From contig NZ_SDAK01000001.1 in assembly GCF_004210295.1 (NCBI RefSeq), positions 1,426,001-1,490,000 on the forward strand: a stretch of DNA of 64,000 bases, written 5' to 3'. The notes beneath the pieces are model-generated. The model did no database searches. It saw nothing but the letters and a program-made list of their open reading frames with translations, and had not been told where the DNA came from. Shown piece after piece: positions 16,336 to 24,576 of the stretch (the stretch's first letter is position 1; each line of letters starts with the position of its first letter). Position numbers and translations under genes: made by a program. The DNA comes from Lactococcus sp. S-13 (lineage in GTDB: Bacteria > Bacillota > Bacilli > Lactobacillales > Streptococcaceae).

Positions 16336-17421
16336 TTATTTTTTGACCAAGTCAGCAAAAATCATGCGACCTGCACTGGTTTGCAAGACTTTTGCCACTT
16401 CTACCGTGACGGTTTTTTCGGTCAATTTCGCTGCATCTTCGATGACAATCATTGTACCATCTGGCAGATAGGCAACACCTTGTTGGCGCTCTGATCCTGC
16501 ACGGATAATTTGAACATTGATGTGTTCGCCGACAACAAGCTGGGTTTTAACTGCATTTGCCAAGTCGTTGATGTTTAAAACTTGGACGCCTTGAATTTCT
16601 GCAACTTTGTTGAGGTTGAAATCATTAGTGACTAATTTCGCTCCTGTACTGCTGGCATATTTGAGCAACTTTGTATCAACTTCTCGAACATCTGTGAAAT
16701 CCACTTGTGAGATTTCTACTTGTTCAAAATTGGTCAACTCATTCACTAAATCAAGGCCACGGCGCCCTTTTGCTCTTTTAAGGGGATCTGAGCTGTCTGA
16801 GATAAGCTGCAATTCTAAAATCACAAAGTTAGGAACAATTACCTTGTCAGAAATAAATCCTGTTTTGAGGACATCTAAAATTCGTCCATCAATAATTGAA
16901 CTTGTATCTAATAGAACACTTTTTTCTGTCTTTATTTCATTCACTGGCTGATCCGGAGTTGCTGGTGCCTCAGTGGCCAACACTTCTCGGCGTTTACGAA
17001 AGAAAACTTTTGCAATCTCATCACCGCGTCGGTCAAACAGGACGTAGCCGAGATAAATCATGACCAAAACAAATAAAAATGAGATGATGTTCCCCAAAAT
17101 TGGAACGTTTAAAAATCTTAATGGGATACTTCCGATAACCCCTACTAAAAGTCCCAAAACAATCCCAATGATATTGAAAACCATTTTCGACATATTCATT
17201 TTAGAGATTTTAGAGTCGATCTGTCTCAGTCCTTTAAGTATTGAGCCAGCAAACACAAATGAAAGAATAATAAAAATAATTGCACCAATGATACCGTCAA
17301 CAACTTCGTATTGTAGAATCCCCTTGTCCCAACTAAACATTTTTAGAATGGATGGTACAACAGTGATGCCTAATGATGCTCCAATAACAGCCATAACTAG
17401 ATGAATAATCCAACGACGCAT
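16336..17421 (-). CDS. PIN and TRAM domain membrane protein (YacL family)
   Basis: The 361-residue protein starts with four membrane helices (residues ~1-145). A PIN nuclease-like domain with acidic residues in LLDTSSIIDGRILDVL and LVTNDFNLNKVAEIQGV follows (~170-285). A C-terminal TRAM-like RNA-binding domain starts near GEHINVQIIRAG. This is the layout of B. subtilis YacL, whose gene lies near radA as here. PIN domains are metal-dependent RNases; activity for this family is inference. GGAGGAAAC precedes the ATG. Confidence 0.92.
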   Translation of the reverse strand: MRRWIIHLVMAVIGASLGITVVPSILKMFSWDKGILQYEVVDGIIGAIIFIILSFVFAGSILKGLRQIDSKISKMNMSKMVFNIIGIVLGLLVGVIGSIPLRFLNVPILGNIISFLFVLVMIYLGYVLFDRRGDEIAKVFFRKRREVLATEAPATPDQPVNEIKTEKSVLLDTSSIIDGRILDVLKTGFISDKVIVPNFVILELQLISDSSDPLKRAKGRRGLDLVNELTNFEQVEISQVDFTDVREVDTKLLKYASSTGAKLVTNDFNLNKVAEIQGVQVLNINDLANAVKTQLVVGEHINVQIIRAGSERQQGVAYLPDGTMIVIEDAAKLTEKTVTVEVAKVLQTSAGRMIFADLVKK

Positions 17422-17455
17422 CTGTTTCCTCCTATTTAAGAATGATTGGGCTTAC

Positions 17456-17492
17456 AAAAAAGCCCTGTGTTAATTATAACACAAGGAGCTTT
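17456..17492 (-). terminator. Terminator of the coiled-coil/chitin-binding gene
   Basis: TGTGTTA and TAACACA form the core, extended by AGCTCCT/AGGGCT with bulges; a six-base U-run follows in the minus direction. Confidence 0.75.
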
Positions 17493-17559
17493 AATATTAC
17501 TTATATAAACATGAGAGAATTTAATCTTACTCTCATTGGAGTACCTATTATTCCTTAAA

Positions 17560-18402
17560 TTAGTTTGCCAGAAGCGACCATGCACCATAAGGGCCAACTT
17601 TATCTGGTGTTGCTCCTCCTGTTACAGTCCAATTGGCAATGTAAGTTTTTCCTTCATAAGTTACCTTATCTCCATTTCGACGATCATTTCCCCCACCATT
17701 ATATGTTTGTTTAGGATTCCATGCTGGGTATTCTGAAGTTGTTGGAGTTGTTTGTACTACTGGTTCTTGTGCTTGGGGTGTTGGAGTTGTTTGTGATGCT
17801 GGTTGCTGTGCTTGGGTTGCTACTTGTTGTAAATCTTTGATTTGTTGTTGGAGATTAGCAATTGTTTGGTTGGCTGTATCTACTTCACTTTGTTTACTTG
17901 ACAGAGCTTGAGCATCTGAAATAATTGTTTGGTTGGCTGTGTCTAATTCATTTTGCTTATCAGCTAGTGCTTGAGCATTTGCAGCGATGGTCTGATCATC
18001 GCTTGCAGATTTTTGATTGGCGACTTCAAGCTGCTGACTAACTGTCACCAGTTGTTGATTGAGTACGGCAAGATGCTGATTGCTCTCCGTAAGTTTACGT
18101 TGATTTTCATTTTCTTTTGCCTGACTTGCTTGTTCTGATTGAGTCAGTTGTTGTTGTAAATTTGTTACTTGTGAACTGAACGATTGAGCTGAATTTTTAG
18201 CAACTGATAGATTAGAATTTAATTGAACGATTTCACTATCTCGACTGTGGAGTCTTGTTGATAGTGTGTCGATATCTTCGTTAATCGCTTCAACTTCTCC
18301 ATGCCCTTGCCAATAGTTATCTGCAAAAACTTTTGCTCCTAATCCAACACTTAAAAGCGCCCCTGCTACGCATGATACGATATAAAGTTTTTTCAATTCC
18401 AT
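17560..18402 (-). CDS. Secreted coiled-coil protein with C-terminal chitin-binding-type domain (CBM5/12-like)
   Basis: The 280-residue protein has an N-terminal hydrophobic signal or anchor (7-28, ending VFADN). A long Gln/Asn/Ser-rich coiled coil (~35-195) with repeated VDTANQTI units and a Thr/Pro/Gln linker (~196-222) follow. The C-terminal domain of ~55 residues has YPAWNPKQTYNGGG, then GDKVTYEGKTYIANW and GPYGAW. This Trp pattern is that of ChiC-type carbohydrate-binding domains. No catalytic domain is present. It may bind chitin or peptidoglycan-like polymers at the cell surface. GGGAG precedes the ATG. Confidence 0.83.
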   Translation of the reverse strand: MELKKLYIVSCVAGALLSVGLGAKVFADNYWQGHGEVEAINEDIDTLSTRLHSRDSEIVQLNSNLSVAKNSAQSFSSQVTNLQQQLTQSEQASQAKENENQRKLTESNQHLAVLNQQLVTVSQQLEVANQKSASDDQTIAANAQALADKQNELDTANQTIISDAQALSSKQSEVDTANQTIANLQQQIKDLQQVATQAQQPASQTTPTPQAQEPVVQTTPTTSEYPAWNPKQTYNGGGNDRRNGDKVTYEGKTYIANWTVTGGATPDKVGPYGAWSLLAN

Positions 18403-18460
18403 CTTTTCATTCTCCCAGCTTATACTTCTGTGCTCTAAAAATCGCTTTATAAGCTTTACA

Positions 18461-18489
18461 ATTTTATCACATCATCACTCGACAAACAA
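18461..18489 (-). promoter_or_regulatory. Promoter of the coiled-coil/chitin-binding gene
   Basis: On the minus strand TTGTTT (18489-18484), 17 bases, TAAAAT (18466-18461) with an extended TGA. The 60-base leader contains AGCTTATA and TATAAGCT, able to form an 8-bp stem. Confidence 0.6.
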
Positions 18490-18590
18490 GCCTCAACCTT
18501 GATTATCACTGTATTTTAAGTTTTGTAAAAAGTGAAAGTATTTTATAAAACGTGTCGTAATATTCCGTCATGAGCTTCTCTTTATCAGAA

Positions 18591-19952
18591 TTAGCCAAAA
18601 ACTTTTTTTAAACACTCTGTTAGGGTTGTTACACCAATCACTACAAGATTTTCAGGAATTTCAATTCCTGATATGGAATTTTTAGGGGCATAGACTTTTT
18701 TAAAGCCTAATTTTGCTGCTTCGTTTAAACGCTGTTCAATACGAGTGACCCGCCGAATTTCGCCAGTCAAGCCAATCTCTCCGATAAAACACTCACGCGC
18801 ATCTGTCGGGAGTTCTTTGTAGCTTGAGGCAACGGCAACGGCGACAGCAAGATCGATTGCTGGTTCGTCTAATTTGACGCCTCCCGCAGATTTGAGATAG
18901 GCATCTTGATTTTGCAGCAATAAGCCTGCTCTTTTTTCAAGAACAGCCATAATCAAGCTCACTCGGTTGAAATCGAGACCGGAAGTAGTCCTTTTGGCAT
19001 TTCCAAACATTGTCGGAGTTGTCAAGGCTTGAATTTCAACCAAGATAGGTCGTGTGCCTTCTAGTGCACAAACGATAGCTGAACCGGTTGAACCTTCTAG
19101 GCGCTCCTCTAAAAACACTTCTGAGGGGTTGGTTACTTCGACTAGTCCATGCCCTTGCATCTCAAAAATCCCAATTTCATTTGTTGAACCAAAACGATTT
19201 TTGACGGCTCGCAAGATTCGGAAAGTATTGTTTCGCTCTCCTTCAAAATAAAGAACAGTATCCACCATATGTTCTAGCATCCGAGGGCCAGCAAGTTGAC
19301 CTTCTTTGGTTACGTGACCTACGATGAACGTGGCAATATTATTTGTTTTGGCAATTTGCATTAATTCACCAGTTACCTCGCGCACTTGACTGACTGAACC
19401 TTGTGTGGACTGGATTTCTGGCGTCATAATGGTTTGAATTGAGTCAATAATCAAGAAATTGGGTTTCAACCGTTCGACTTCTGCGCGGATGGACTGCATA
19501 TTGGTTTCAGCATAAAGGTAAAAGTCGCGGTCAATATCGCCTAAACGTTCTGCGCGGAGCTTGATTTGTTGGGCAGATTCTTCACCAGACACATAAAGCA
19601 CACGACCTCGTGAGGCAAGCTGGGTGGATACTTGCAAGAGCAAGGTGGATTTACCAATACCTGGATCACCTCCAATTAAAACAAGGGAGCCTGGGACAAC
19701 ACCACCACCTAATACGCGATTGAATTCGTCAAGGTCTGTTTCGATTCTGGGTGTGTCAAAAAGTTCGACTTCGTCCAGTTTCATGGGTTTTGAGCGTTCT
19801 CCGGTCATTGAGATGCGTTGGTTCTTCACTTCTTGAACTTCCACTTCCTCAACGAAGGAAGACCACTCTCCACAGTTTGGACAGCGTCCGAGATATGAGG
19901 CTGATTTATAGTCACAATTTTGACAAATAAAGGATGATTTTTTCTTTGCCAT
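18591..19952 (-). CDS. radA: DNA repair protein RadA (Sms)
   Basis: The 453-residue protein has all RadA parts: a four-Cys zinc finger (CQNCDY then CPNCGEW), Walker [11 protein letters not shown], the RadA-specific KNRFG motif and a C-terminal Lon-protease-like domain. RadA is a RecA-related helicase that drives branch migration in recombination and promotes natural transformation in streptococci, which fits the intact comG operon in this window. The ATG at 19952 is used because TGGAGGGAAA precedes it and [13 protein letters not shown] is the normal N-terminus. Confidence 0.97.
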   Translation of the reverse strand: MAKKKSSFICQNCDYKSASYLGRCPNCGEWSSFVEEVEVQEVKNQRISMTGERSKPMKLDEVELFDTPRIETDLDEFNRVLGGGVVPGSLVLIGGDPGIGKSTLLLQVSTQLASRGRVLYVSGEESAQQIKLRAERLGDIDRDFYLYAETNMQSIRAEVERLKPNFLIIDSIQTIMTPEIQSTQGSVSQVREVTGELMQIAKTNNIATFIVGHVTKEGQLAGPRMLEHMVDTVLYFEGERNNTFRILRAVKNRFGSTNEIGIFEMQGHGLVEVTNPSEVFLEERLEGSTGSAIVCALEGTRPILVEIQALTTPTMFGNAKRTTSGLDFNRVSLIMAVLEKRAGLLLQNQDAYLKSAGGVKLDEPAIDLAVAVAVASSYKELPTDARECFIGEIGLTGEIRRVTRIEQRLNEAAKLGFKKVYAPKNSISGIEIPENLVVIGVTTLTECLKKVFG

Positions 19953-19994
19953 TTTCCCTCCATATACTAGTACGTAAATTTTATTCAAATGTAA

Positions 19995-20015
19995 CAAAAA
20001 AGCGGATAATCCGCT
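19995..20015 (-). terminator. Terminator-like hairpin in the radA leader
   Basis: On the minus strand AGCGGA-TTA-TCCGCT is followed by TTTTTT. It lies between the likely radA promoter and the radA start, so it could be an attenuator. Confidence 0.6.
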
Positions 20016-20049
20016 GTAATAATTACGATAAAGGATGTTTTGCTCTCTC

Positions 20050-20055
20050 ATTTTA
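20050..20055 (-). promoter_or_regulatory. radA promoter, extended -10
   Basis: TGA-TAAAAT on the minus strand with a poor -35 (AGGACA, 18-base spacer). The leader to the radA ATG would be about 90 bases. Confidence 0.45.
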
Positions 20056-20089
20056 TCATATTTTTGCCGGATTGTCCTGCTTATTTTTT

Positions 20090-20123
20090 CGTCAGTATTT
20101 TGGTCAGAGAGAAAATGCTGACG
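20090..20123. repeat. CTGACG palindrome in inverted arm order
   Basis: CGTCAGTATTTT and GAAAATGCTGACG face each other with the CGTCAG arm first. The flanks ATTTT and AGAGAAAATG are the family's own, but the arms are swapped relative to the copy at 1922-1970. Confidence 0.65.
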
Positions 20124-20229
20124 GAATTTTATTTTGGGGTTGACTAATCATTCATCAGTAAAAAAGGGCTCCTCTTGCTAATTTTTAGCGCAACAAAAAT
20201 CCCGCTGTCGCCTAGCACAAGAGAAAAAA

Positions 20230-20475
20230 TCAGTGCAATTCGCCAAGCATATAAAGATCAATCTGATCTAAGACTAAACTTTCTGTCGCTGAGCAGGTGC
20301 CATCGTAAACCATATAGCCCTTCTCGTAGCCTTGAATCACAAAATGCGCACAAGGCCCGCCATTATGGGAAATCAGTAACTCATTATTTCTAAAATCAAT
20401 TCGCCAAGCCTGATACTCTGCTTTTCCGCTTTCCATTGCTCCATCAATCAATTTTTTCAGCGTTTGGATTTTCAT
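20230..20475 (-). CDS. Small hypothetical protein
   Basis: The 81-residue soluble protein (MKIQTLKKLIDGAME...) matches no family I recognise. The start at 20475 is decided by TGGAGG 8 bases upstream; a GTG five codons earlier would overlap that site. It has one Cys pair (residues ~47 and ~61) but no obvious metal motif. It is monocistronic, with a hairpin region downstream and the palindromes at 20569-20640 upstream. Codon choice and position suggest a real but lineage-restricted gene. Confidence 0.6.
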   Translation of the reverse strand: MKIQTLKKLIDGAMESGKAEYQAWRIDFRNNELLISHNGGPCAHFVIQGYEKGYMVYDGTCSATESLVLDQIDLYMLGELH

Positions 20476-20568
20476 TGCGTCAACCTCCACTTGTAAGCCT
20501 TTTCTCTCTTATTATATGCTTTTTTTCTGATAAAATCTTGTTTGGGGCTGGAAAATTTTAATTTTATC

Positions 20569-20640
20569 AGAGAAAATGCTGACGGATTTCATTTTGCACT
20601 TCCGTCAGCATTTTTTCTCATTTCGTCAGCAAATTCTCTG
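20569..20640. repeat. Triple CTGACG palindrome array
   Basis: AGAGAAAATGCTGACGGA (20569-20586) pairs with TCCGTCAGCATTTTTTCT (20601-20618), and a third arm CGTCAGCAAATTCTCT follows at 20624-20639. The stem of about 16 bp is a likely terminator for tRNA-Thr and possibly the rplQ operon. Confidence 0.8.
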
Positions 20641-20705
20641 GAAAATCAATGAAATTTCGGCAAAGAAAAAAGCCTTTTGGCTGATTTCACTTTTTTGTTT
20701 ATTGA

Positions 20706-20778
20706 TGCCATTGAACAGAATCGAACTGTCGACCTTCACCTTACCATGGTGCTGCTCTACCGACTGAGCTACAACGGC
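20706..20778 (-). tRNA. tRNA-Thr, anticodon GGT
   Basis: The 73-base gene folds as a cloverleaf: acceptor GCCGTTG/CAATGGC with one G-U, D-stem GCTC/GAGC, anticodon loop ATGGTAA with GGT at positions 34-36, and T-arm GACAG-TTCGATT-CTGTT. The first anticodon-stem pair is a G-A mismatch. CCA is not encoded. It reads ACC and ACU codons and lies downstream of rplQ on the same strand. Confidence 0.93.
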
Positions 20779-20782
20779 GGTT

Positions 20783-20931
20783 TAAATTGAGTGGTCTGAT
20801 TAGGCTGATTAAGGAATAGTCAGTCTAATCGACAGAGCTAGACTATAAGCAAGGCTGACGCGAAAGAGAGTCCATTACAACTCAACACATACGTCCACAG
20901 AACCCCCGCCAACATCATAACACTCAATTTA
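20783..20931 (-). other. Structured spacer between rplQ and tRNA-Thr
   Basis: An 11-bp perfect inverted repeat, TAAATTGAGTG (20783-20793) and CACTCAATTTA (20921-20931), encloses 127 bases. Next to its inner left edge is a hairpin of GATTAG/CTAATC plus CTGA/TCAG. I see no reading frame and no known RNA family. The whole 20779-20956 stretch is otherwise unexplained. No U-run marks it as a simple terminator. Confidence 0.4.
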
Positions 20932-20956
20932 GATTTTACTTCAAGATTTAATTAGA

Positions 20957-21337
20957 TTAAACCAATTCAATGATTGCCATAGGCGCTGCATCACCACGAC
21001 GTGGTTCTACTTTAAGGATACGAGTGTAACCACCGTTACGTCCTTCATAGCGTTTAGCAAGATCGCTGAACAATTTTTGAAGCGCAGTTGGGAAAGTTTC
21101 AGTTTCTTCGTTGAAATCTTTGATTGCGATTTCGTTACGTACGTAAGCTGCTGCTGCACGACGAGCTGAAAGATCACCTTTTTTACCAAGCGTAATCATT
21201 TTTTCTACTGTACGACGAACTTCTTTAGCACGAGCTTCAGTTGTAACGATTGTTTCGTTGATAATCAAGTCAGTAGTCAAATCACGAAGCATAGCTTTAC
21301 GTTGTGAAGATGTACGTCCAAGTTTACGATTGCTCAT
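20957..21337 (-). CDS. rplQ: 50S ribosomal protein L17 (bL17)
   Basis: The 126-residue protein begins [20 protein letters not shown], the invariant bL17 N-terminus, and ends ...MAIIELV. L17 sits near the exit tunnel of the large subunit. It is the last protein gene of the alpha operon, 15 bases after rpoA. GGAGG precedes its ATG. Confidence 0.97.
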   Translation of the reverse strand: MSNRKLGRTSSQRKAMLRDLTTDLIINETIVTTEARAKEVRRTVEKMITLGKKGDLSARRAAAAYVRNEIAIKDFNEETETFPTALQKLFSDLAKRYEGRNGGYTRILKVEPRRGDAAPMAIIELV

Positions 21338-21352
21338 TTGTTTCCTCCTGTA

Positions 21353-22291
21353 TTATTTTCTTTTTTTAAGGGAAAGTCCCAATTCAGTCAATTTAACTTT
21401 GACTTCTTCTACTGATTTGTGACCGAGGTTTTTGACTTTAATCATGTCAGCTTCGCTCATTTCAACAATATCAGCAACAGTGTTGATACCTGCACGTTTC
21501 AAACCATTGTAGGCACGAACTGAGAAGTCCATTTCTTCAATAATTTTATCGAGCACACGTTCTGTTTTCACTTCGTCTTTAACAACGAGTGTTTCAGCTT
21601 CAGCAGCAACTTCTGATAAATCAACAAACAAGCCTAAGTGGTCTGTCAAGATTTTTGCAGAGAGTGACAAAGCATCATCAGCAACGATAGTACCGTTTGT
21701 AGTAATTTCAAGTGTTAATTTATCGTAGCTAGAATCTCCACCAACACGGGCAGGTTCTACTTGATAATTCACTTTGCTTACTGGTGTGTAAAGTGAGTCT
21801 ACAGCAATTGTGCCAATAGGCGCTCCATCGACTTTATTTTCGTCGGCTGGAACATAGCCGTATCCTTTTTTAACAGTCATTACAGCACGCATTGAGTGAC
21901 CTTCAGCAATAGAGAACAAGTAATGGTCTTTGTTGACAATTTCAATGTCGCTATCCGTTAAGATATCACCAGCAGTAACATCCATAGGGCCAGTTACGTC
22001 AAGTTCAATTTGTTTTTCAGACTCTACGTATGATTTGATGGCAATTCCTTTAACCGCAAGAACGATTTGGATGACATCTTCACGTACGCCAGGGATTGTT
22101 GCGAATTCGTGTTGAACACCTTCAATTTGAATTGAAGTCACAGCAGCACCAGGAAGTGATGACAAAAGGACGCGACGCAGAGAGTTACCTAAAGTTGTAC
22201 CATAACCACGTTCAAGTGGTTCAACAACGAATTTACCGTAATTTTCTGATTCGTCAAATTTAGTAATTTTTGGTTTTTCAAACTCAATCAT
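21353..22291 (-). CDS. rpoA: RNA polymerase alpha subunit
   Basis: The 312-residue protein shows the N-terminal dimerisation domain ([20 protein letters not shown] near residues 22-41) that starts polymerase assembly. The C-terminal domain (~245-312, with [16 protein letters not shown] and [11 protein letters not shown]) binds UP elements and activators. Its place between rpsK and rplQ and its length are standard. AGAGGAG precedes the ATG. Confidence 0.98.
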   Translation of the reverse strand: MIEFEKPKITKFDESENYGKFVVEPLERGYGTTLGNSLRRVLLSSLPGAAVTSIQIEGVQHEFATIPGVREDVIQIVLAVKGIAIKSYVESEKQIELDVTGPMDVTAGDILTDSDIEIVNKDHYLFSIAEGHSMRAVMTVKKGYGYVPADENKVDGAPIGTIAVDSLYTPVSKVNYQVEPARVGGDSSYDKLTLEITTNGTIVADDALSLSAKILTDHLGLFVDLSEVAAEAETLVVKDEVKTERVLDKIIEEMDFSVRAYNGLKRAGINTVADIVEMSEADMIKVKNLGHKSVEEVKVKLTELGLSLKKRK

Positions 22292-22339
22292 GTATATTCT
22301 CCTCTAAAGCGAAAAGTGATTAGTGACAAGAGTGACTAA

Positions 22340-22723
22340 TTATACACGACGACGTTTTGGAGGACGTGCACCATTGTGAGGTACAGGAGTCACATCACTG
22401 ATAGATGTTACATTAAGACCAGCTGCTGCGAGTGCGCGAATAGCTGATTCACGACCTGAACCAGGACCTTTAACAGTAACTGATACAGTTTTCAAACCTT
22501 GCTCTTGAGCAGCTTTAGCAGCAGCTTCTGAAGCCATTTGAGCGGCGAATGGTGTAGATTTTTTAGAACCTTTGAAACCAAGTGCACCGGCTGAAGACCA
22601 TGCAAGGGCGTTACCATGAACGTCTGTGATCATAACGATTGTGTTGTTGAATGTTGATTGGATATGAACGATACCTGATTCAATATTCTTTTTAACACGA
22701 CGTTTACGTGTAATTTTTGGCAT
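22340..22723 (-). CDS. rpsK: 30S ribosomal protein S11 (uS11)
   Basis: The 127-residue protein contains [18 protein letters not shown] and ends in [11 protein letters not shown], the basic tail that reaches the 16S platform. It forms the mRNA exit wall with S7 and S18. It lies 20 bases after rpsM in the alpha operon. Confidence 0.98.
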   Translation of the reverse strand: MPKITRKRRVKKNIESGIVHIQSTFNNTIVMITDVHGNALAWSSAGALGFKGSKKSTPFAAQMASEAAAKAAQEQGLKTVSVTVKGPGSGRESAIRALAAAGLNVTSISDVTPVPHNGARPPKRRRV

Positions 22724-22743
22724 TTTAACTCCTTTCTATCTAA

Positions 22744-23109
22744 TTATTTTTTCTTGCCTGCGATTGATTTAGCAGGACCTTTACGTGTACGAGCGTTGTT
22801 CTTAGTGTTTTGTCCACGTGTAGGAAGTCCACGACGGTGACGCATACCACGGTAAGAACCAATTTCCATCAAACGTTTGATGTTAAGTGACACTTCGCGA
22901 CGAAGATCTCCTTCAAGTTTGAGTCCATCAAGTTCACGACGAATCGCATCTTCTTGATCAGATGTCAAATCTTTTGTACGAATATCTTCTGAAACACTTG
23001 CAGCTGCAAGTACTTTTTTAGATGTTTGAAGTCCAACACCGTAAACGTATGTCAATGAAATAACAATGCGTTTTTCGTTTGGAATATCAACTCCAGCAAA
23101 ACGAGCCAT
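22744..23109 (-). CDS. rpsM: 30S ribosomal protein S13 (uS13)
   Basis: The 121-residue protein starts [20 protein letters not shown] and ends with the basic tail [13 protein letters not shown] that contacts P-site tRNA. It has the usual helix-turn [12 protein letters not shown]13 contacts the large subunit through bridges in the 30S head. Gene order rpmJ-rpsM-rpsK is canonical. Confidence 0.98.
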   Translation of the reverse strand: MARFAGVDIPNEKRIVISLTYVYGVGLQTSKKVLAAASVSEDIRTKDLTSDQEDAIRRELDGLKLEGDLRREVSLNIKRLMEIGSYRGMRHRRGLPTRGQNTKNNARTRKGPAKSIAGKKK

Positions 23110-23126
23110 ATTTTTCTATTTCCTTT

Positions 23127-23243
23127 CTATCCCTGACGTTGTTTGTGTTTTGGATTTACAGGGCAAATTACCATTACACGACCGTTACGACGAATTACTT
23201 TACAGTATTCGCAGATTGGTTTAACTGATGGTCTTACTTTCAT
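23127..23243 (-). CDS. rpmJ: 50S ribosomal protein L36 (bL36), zinc-binding type
   Basis: This 38-residue gene reads [19 protein letters not shown], then [19 protein letters not shown], and ends at a TAG at 23127-23129. The Cys-x2-Cys, a third Cys and His form the usual zinc ribbon. It lies between infA and rpsM, as in all Firmicutes, with a GAAAGGA ribosome binding site. Confidence 0.97.
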   Translation of the reverse strand: MKVRPSVKPICEYCKVIRRNGRVMVICPVNPKHKQRQG

Positions 23244-23296
23244 TGTGTCTTCCTTTCTAATGGTTACTGTGCATACGCACTCAATGAACGTCCGAA

Positions 23297-23515
23297 TTAC
23301 TTAAAGCGGTAAGTAATGCGTCCTCGTGTCAAATCGTATGGTGAGAGTTCAACTTGAACCTTGTCCCCAGGCAAGATACGGATATAATTCTTACGAATTT
23401 TTCCTGAAATCGTCGCCAAGACTTGGTGACCATTTTCGAGTTCAACAGTGAACATAGCATTCGGCATTGTATCAACGACTTTGCCGTCTACTTCAATTAC
23501 ATCATCTTTTGCCAA
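23297..23515 (-). CDS. infA: Translation initiation factor IF-1, TTG start
   Basis: The 72-residue protein ([20 protein letters not shown]... RGRITYRFK) is a single OB-fold that occupies the A site of the 30S subunit during initiation. Translation starts at TTG (23515-23513): AAGGAGG lies 9 bases upstream, no nearer ATG exists, and the second residue Ala matches the family. An ATG 31 codons earlier would lie in the promoter region. A strong separate promoter lies upstream. Confidence 0.95.
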
Positions 23516-23579
23516 GCAAAAGTACCTCCTTAAAAGTTTCCCGAAAGATATCAATATATCTAAAAAGTCGGACTTATGT

Positions 23580-23608
23580 ATTTTAGCACTTTTTGACCAT
23601 AAATGCAA
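23580..23608 (-). promoter_or_regulatory. Promoter of infA and the alpha operon
   Basis: On the minus strand TTGCAT (23608-23603), 17 bases, TAAAAT (23585-23580) with an extended TGC. It lies after the adk terminator, so infA-rpmJ-rpsM-rpsK-rpoA-rplQ form their own unit. Confidence 0.8.
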
Positions 23609-23657
23609 GTCTTTCTATCAAAAAAGCCTTTATTTTTCTAGCTTTCTTCCATTTTTT

Positions 23658-23713
23658 GCATGAACAAGCTTATAAAAGCGTTCATGGCAATGTTTTCGGG
23701 TGTTTCATGCTTT
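23658..23713 (-). repeat. ACACCCGAA element upstream of the infA promoter
   Basis: On the minus strand GCATGAAACACCCGAAAACA is followed by TTGCCATGAACGC and, after 12 bases, TTCATGC. Two alternative stems are possible: GCATGAA (23710-23704) with TTCATGC (23664-23658), or CATGAAC (23685-23679) with GTTCATG (23665-23659). The core is shared with elements at 29083-29126 and 36704-36740. Confidence 0.5.
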
Positions 23714-23721
23714 CTAATTTA

Positions 23722-23752
23722 CTGACGGATTTCTATAAATGCAATCCGTCAG
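23722..23752. repeat. CTGACGGATT palindrome downstream of adk
   Basis: CTGACGGATT and AATCCGTCAG, 10-bp perfect arms, 11-base loop. Confidence 0.75.
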
Positions 23753-23753
23753 C

Positions 23754-23778
23754 AAAAAAGTCCTCCTATGGAGGACAA
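23754..23778 (-). terminator. adk terminator
   Basis: GTCCTCC-ATA-GGAGGAC followed by TTTTTT on the minus strand, 11 bases after the adk stop codon. Confidence 0.9.
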
Positions 23779-23787
23779 TTTATCAGC

Positions 23788-24435
23788 TTAACCCAATACT
23801 TTTTTAATATCTTCAGTGACTTTACTAATTTCTTGCTCACCTTCAATATCTTTAACCAATCCAAGTTCAGTATAATGTGCAATGATTGGTGCAGATTCTT
23901 TGATGTTGACGTCAAGACGATTTTTTACTGTTTCTGGAACATCGTCAGCACGTTGGTAAAGATCATGGCTACCACAAACATCACAAGTGCCTTCAACTTT
24001 CGTTGGATTGAAAATTTTATGATATGTCGCCCCACAATTGCGGCAGATATAACGGCCACTCAAGCGGTCAACCAAAATGTCTGGATTAACTTTAATATTA
24101 ACTACTGCATCAAGTTTAATCTCAAGCTCACCAAGCATTTTGTCAAGAGCATAGGCTTGATCAATCGTACGTGGGTAGCCATCAAGCAAGAAACCATGTG
24201 CTTTGATGTCATCTTGAGCCAAACGTTCTTTAACAATACCATTTGTCACTTCGTCAGGAACAAGCTCACCTTTGTCAATGAAAGATTTAGCAAGTTTGCC
24301 CATTTCTGTTTCATTTTTCATCGCTGCGCGGAACATATCACCTGTTGAAATATGGTTTACACCATAATTTTTAACGATAAATTCTGCTTGTGTTCCTTTA
24401 CCAGCACCTGGAAGTCCCATAATTAACAAATTCAT
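23788..24435 (-). CDS. adk: Adenylate kinase, zinc-binding long form
   Basis: The 215-residue enzyme converts AMP plus ATP to two ADP. The P-loop is [11 protein letters not shown] (7-17), the AMP site [11 protein letters not shown] follows, and the lid carries four cysteines (CRNCGATYH, then CDVCG), the structural zinc site of Gram-positive enzymes. It lies in the usual place after secY, but a terminator precedes it and another follows it, so it seems to form its own transcript. Confidence 0.97.
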   Translation of the reverse strand: MNLLIMGLPGAGKGTQAEFIVKNYGVNHISTGDMFRAAMKNETEMGKLAKSFIDKGELVPDEVTNGIVKERLAQDDIKAHGFLLDGYPRTIDQAYALDKMLGELEIKLDAVVNIKVNPDILVDRLSGRYICRNCGATYHKIFNPTKVEGTCDVCGSHDLYQRADDVPETVKNRLDVNIKESAPIIAHYTELGLVKDIEGEQEISKVTEDIKKVLG

Positions 24436-24462
24436 TTTGTTTTCTCCTGATTTTACTCTACT

Positions 24463-24503
24463 AATTTACTGACGGATTTATTATCAGTTTTCGTCAGCAA
24501 ATT
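24463..24503. repeat. CTGACG palindrome in the adk leader
   Basis: AATTTACTGACG (24463-24474) and CGTCAGCAAATT (24492-24503), 11 of 12 paired, with the right flank TCTCTG of the family. It sits between the secY terminator and adk. An adk promoter is not clear: TTGACA near 24532 lacks a good -10 at normal distance. Confidence 0.75.
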
Positions 24504-24552
24504 CTCTGTGTTTTACTTAACCATTTTAGCTTATTTTTGTCAAAAAATAAAG

Positions 24553-24573
24553 AAAAACCTTGCCAAAGGCAAG
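24553..24573 (-). terminator. secY terminator
   Basis: CTTGCC-TTT-GGCAAG followed by GTTTTTCTTT on the minus strand, directly after secY. Confidence 0.85.
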
Positions 24574-24576
24574 ATT

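Noticed and set aside
20779-20956. Possible 4.5S/SRP RNA or 6S RNA beside tRNA-Thr
   Set aside because: The conserved SRP core GGAAG...CAGCA is absent, and the size and pairing do not fit 6S RNA. Kept only as an unexplained structured region.
23593-24348. Long open frame on the + strand opposite adk
   Set aside because: It is the complement of a certain gene, rich in Phe/Cys/Asn with no ribosome binding site or family pattern. Other long antisense frames (opposite gltX, polC, rpsC, the adhesin) are judged the same way.
24505-24540. adk promoter with TTGACA near 24532
   Set aside because: The only good -10 (TAAAAT) is 9 bases away, too close; the box at 17 bases (TTAAGT) is poor. Not called.
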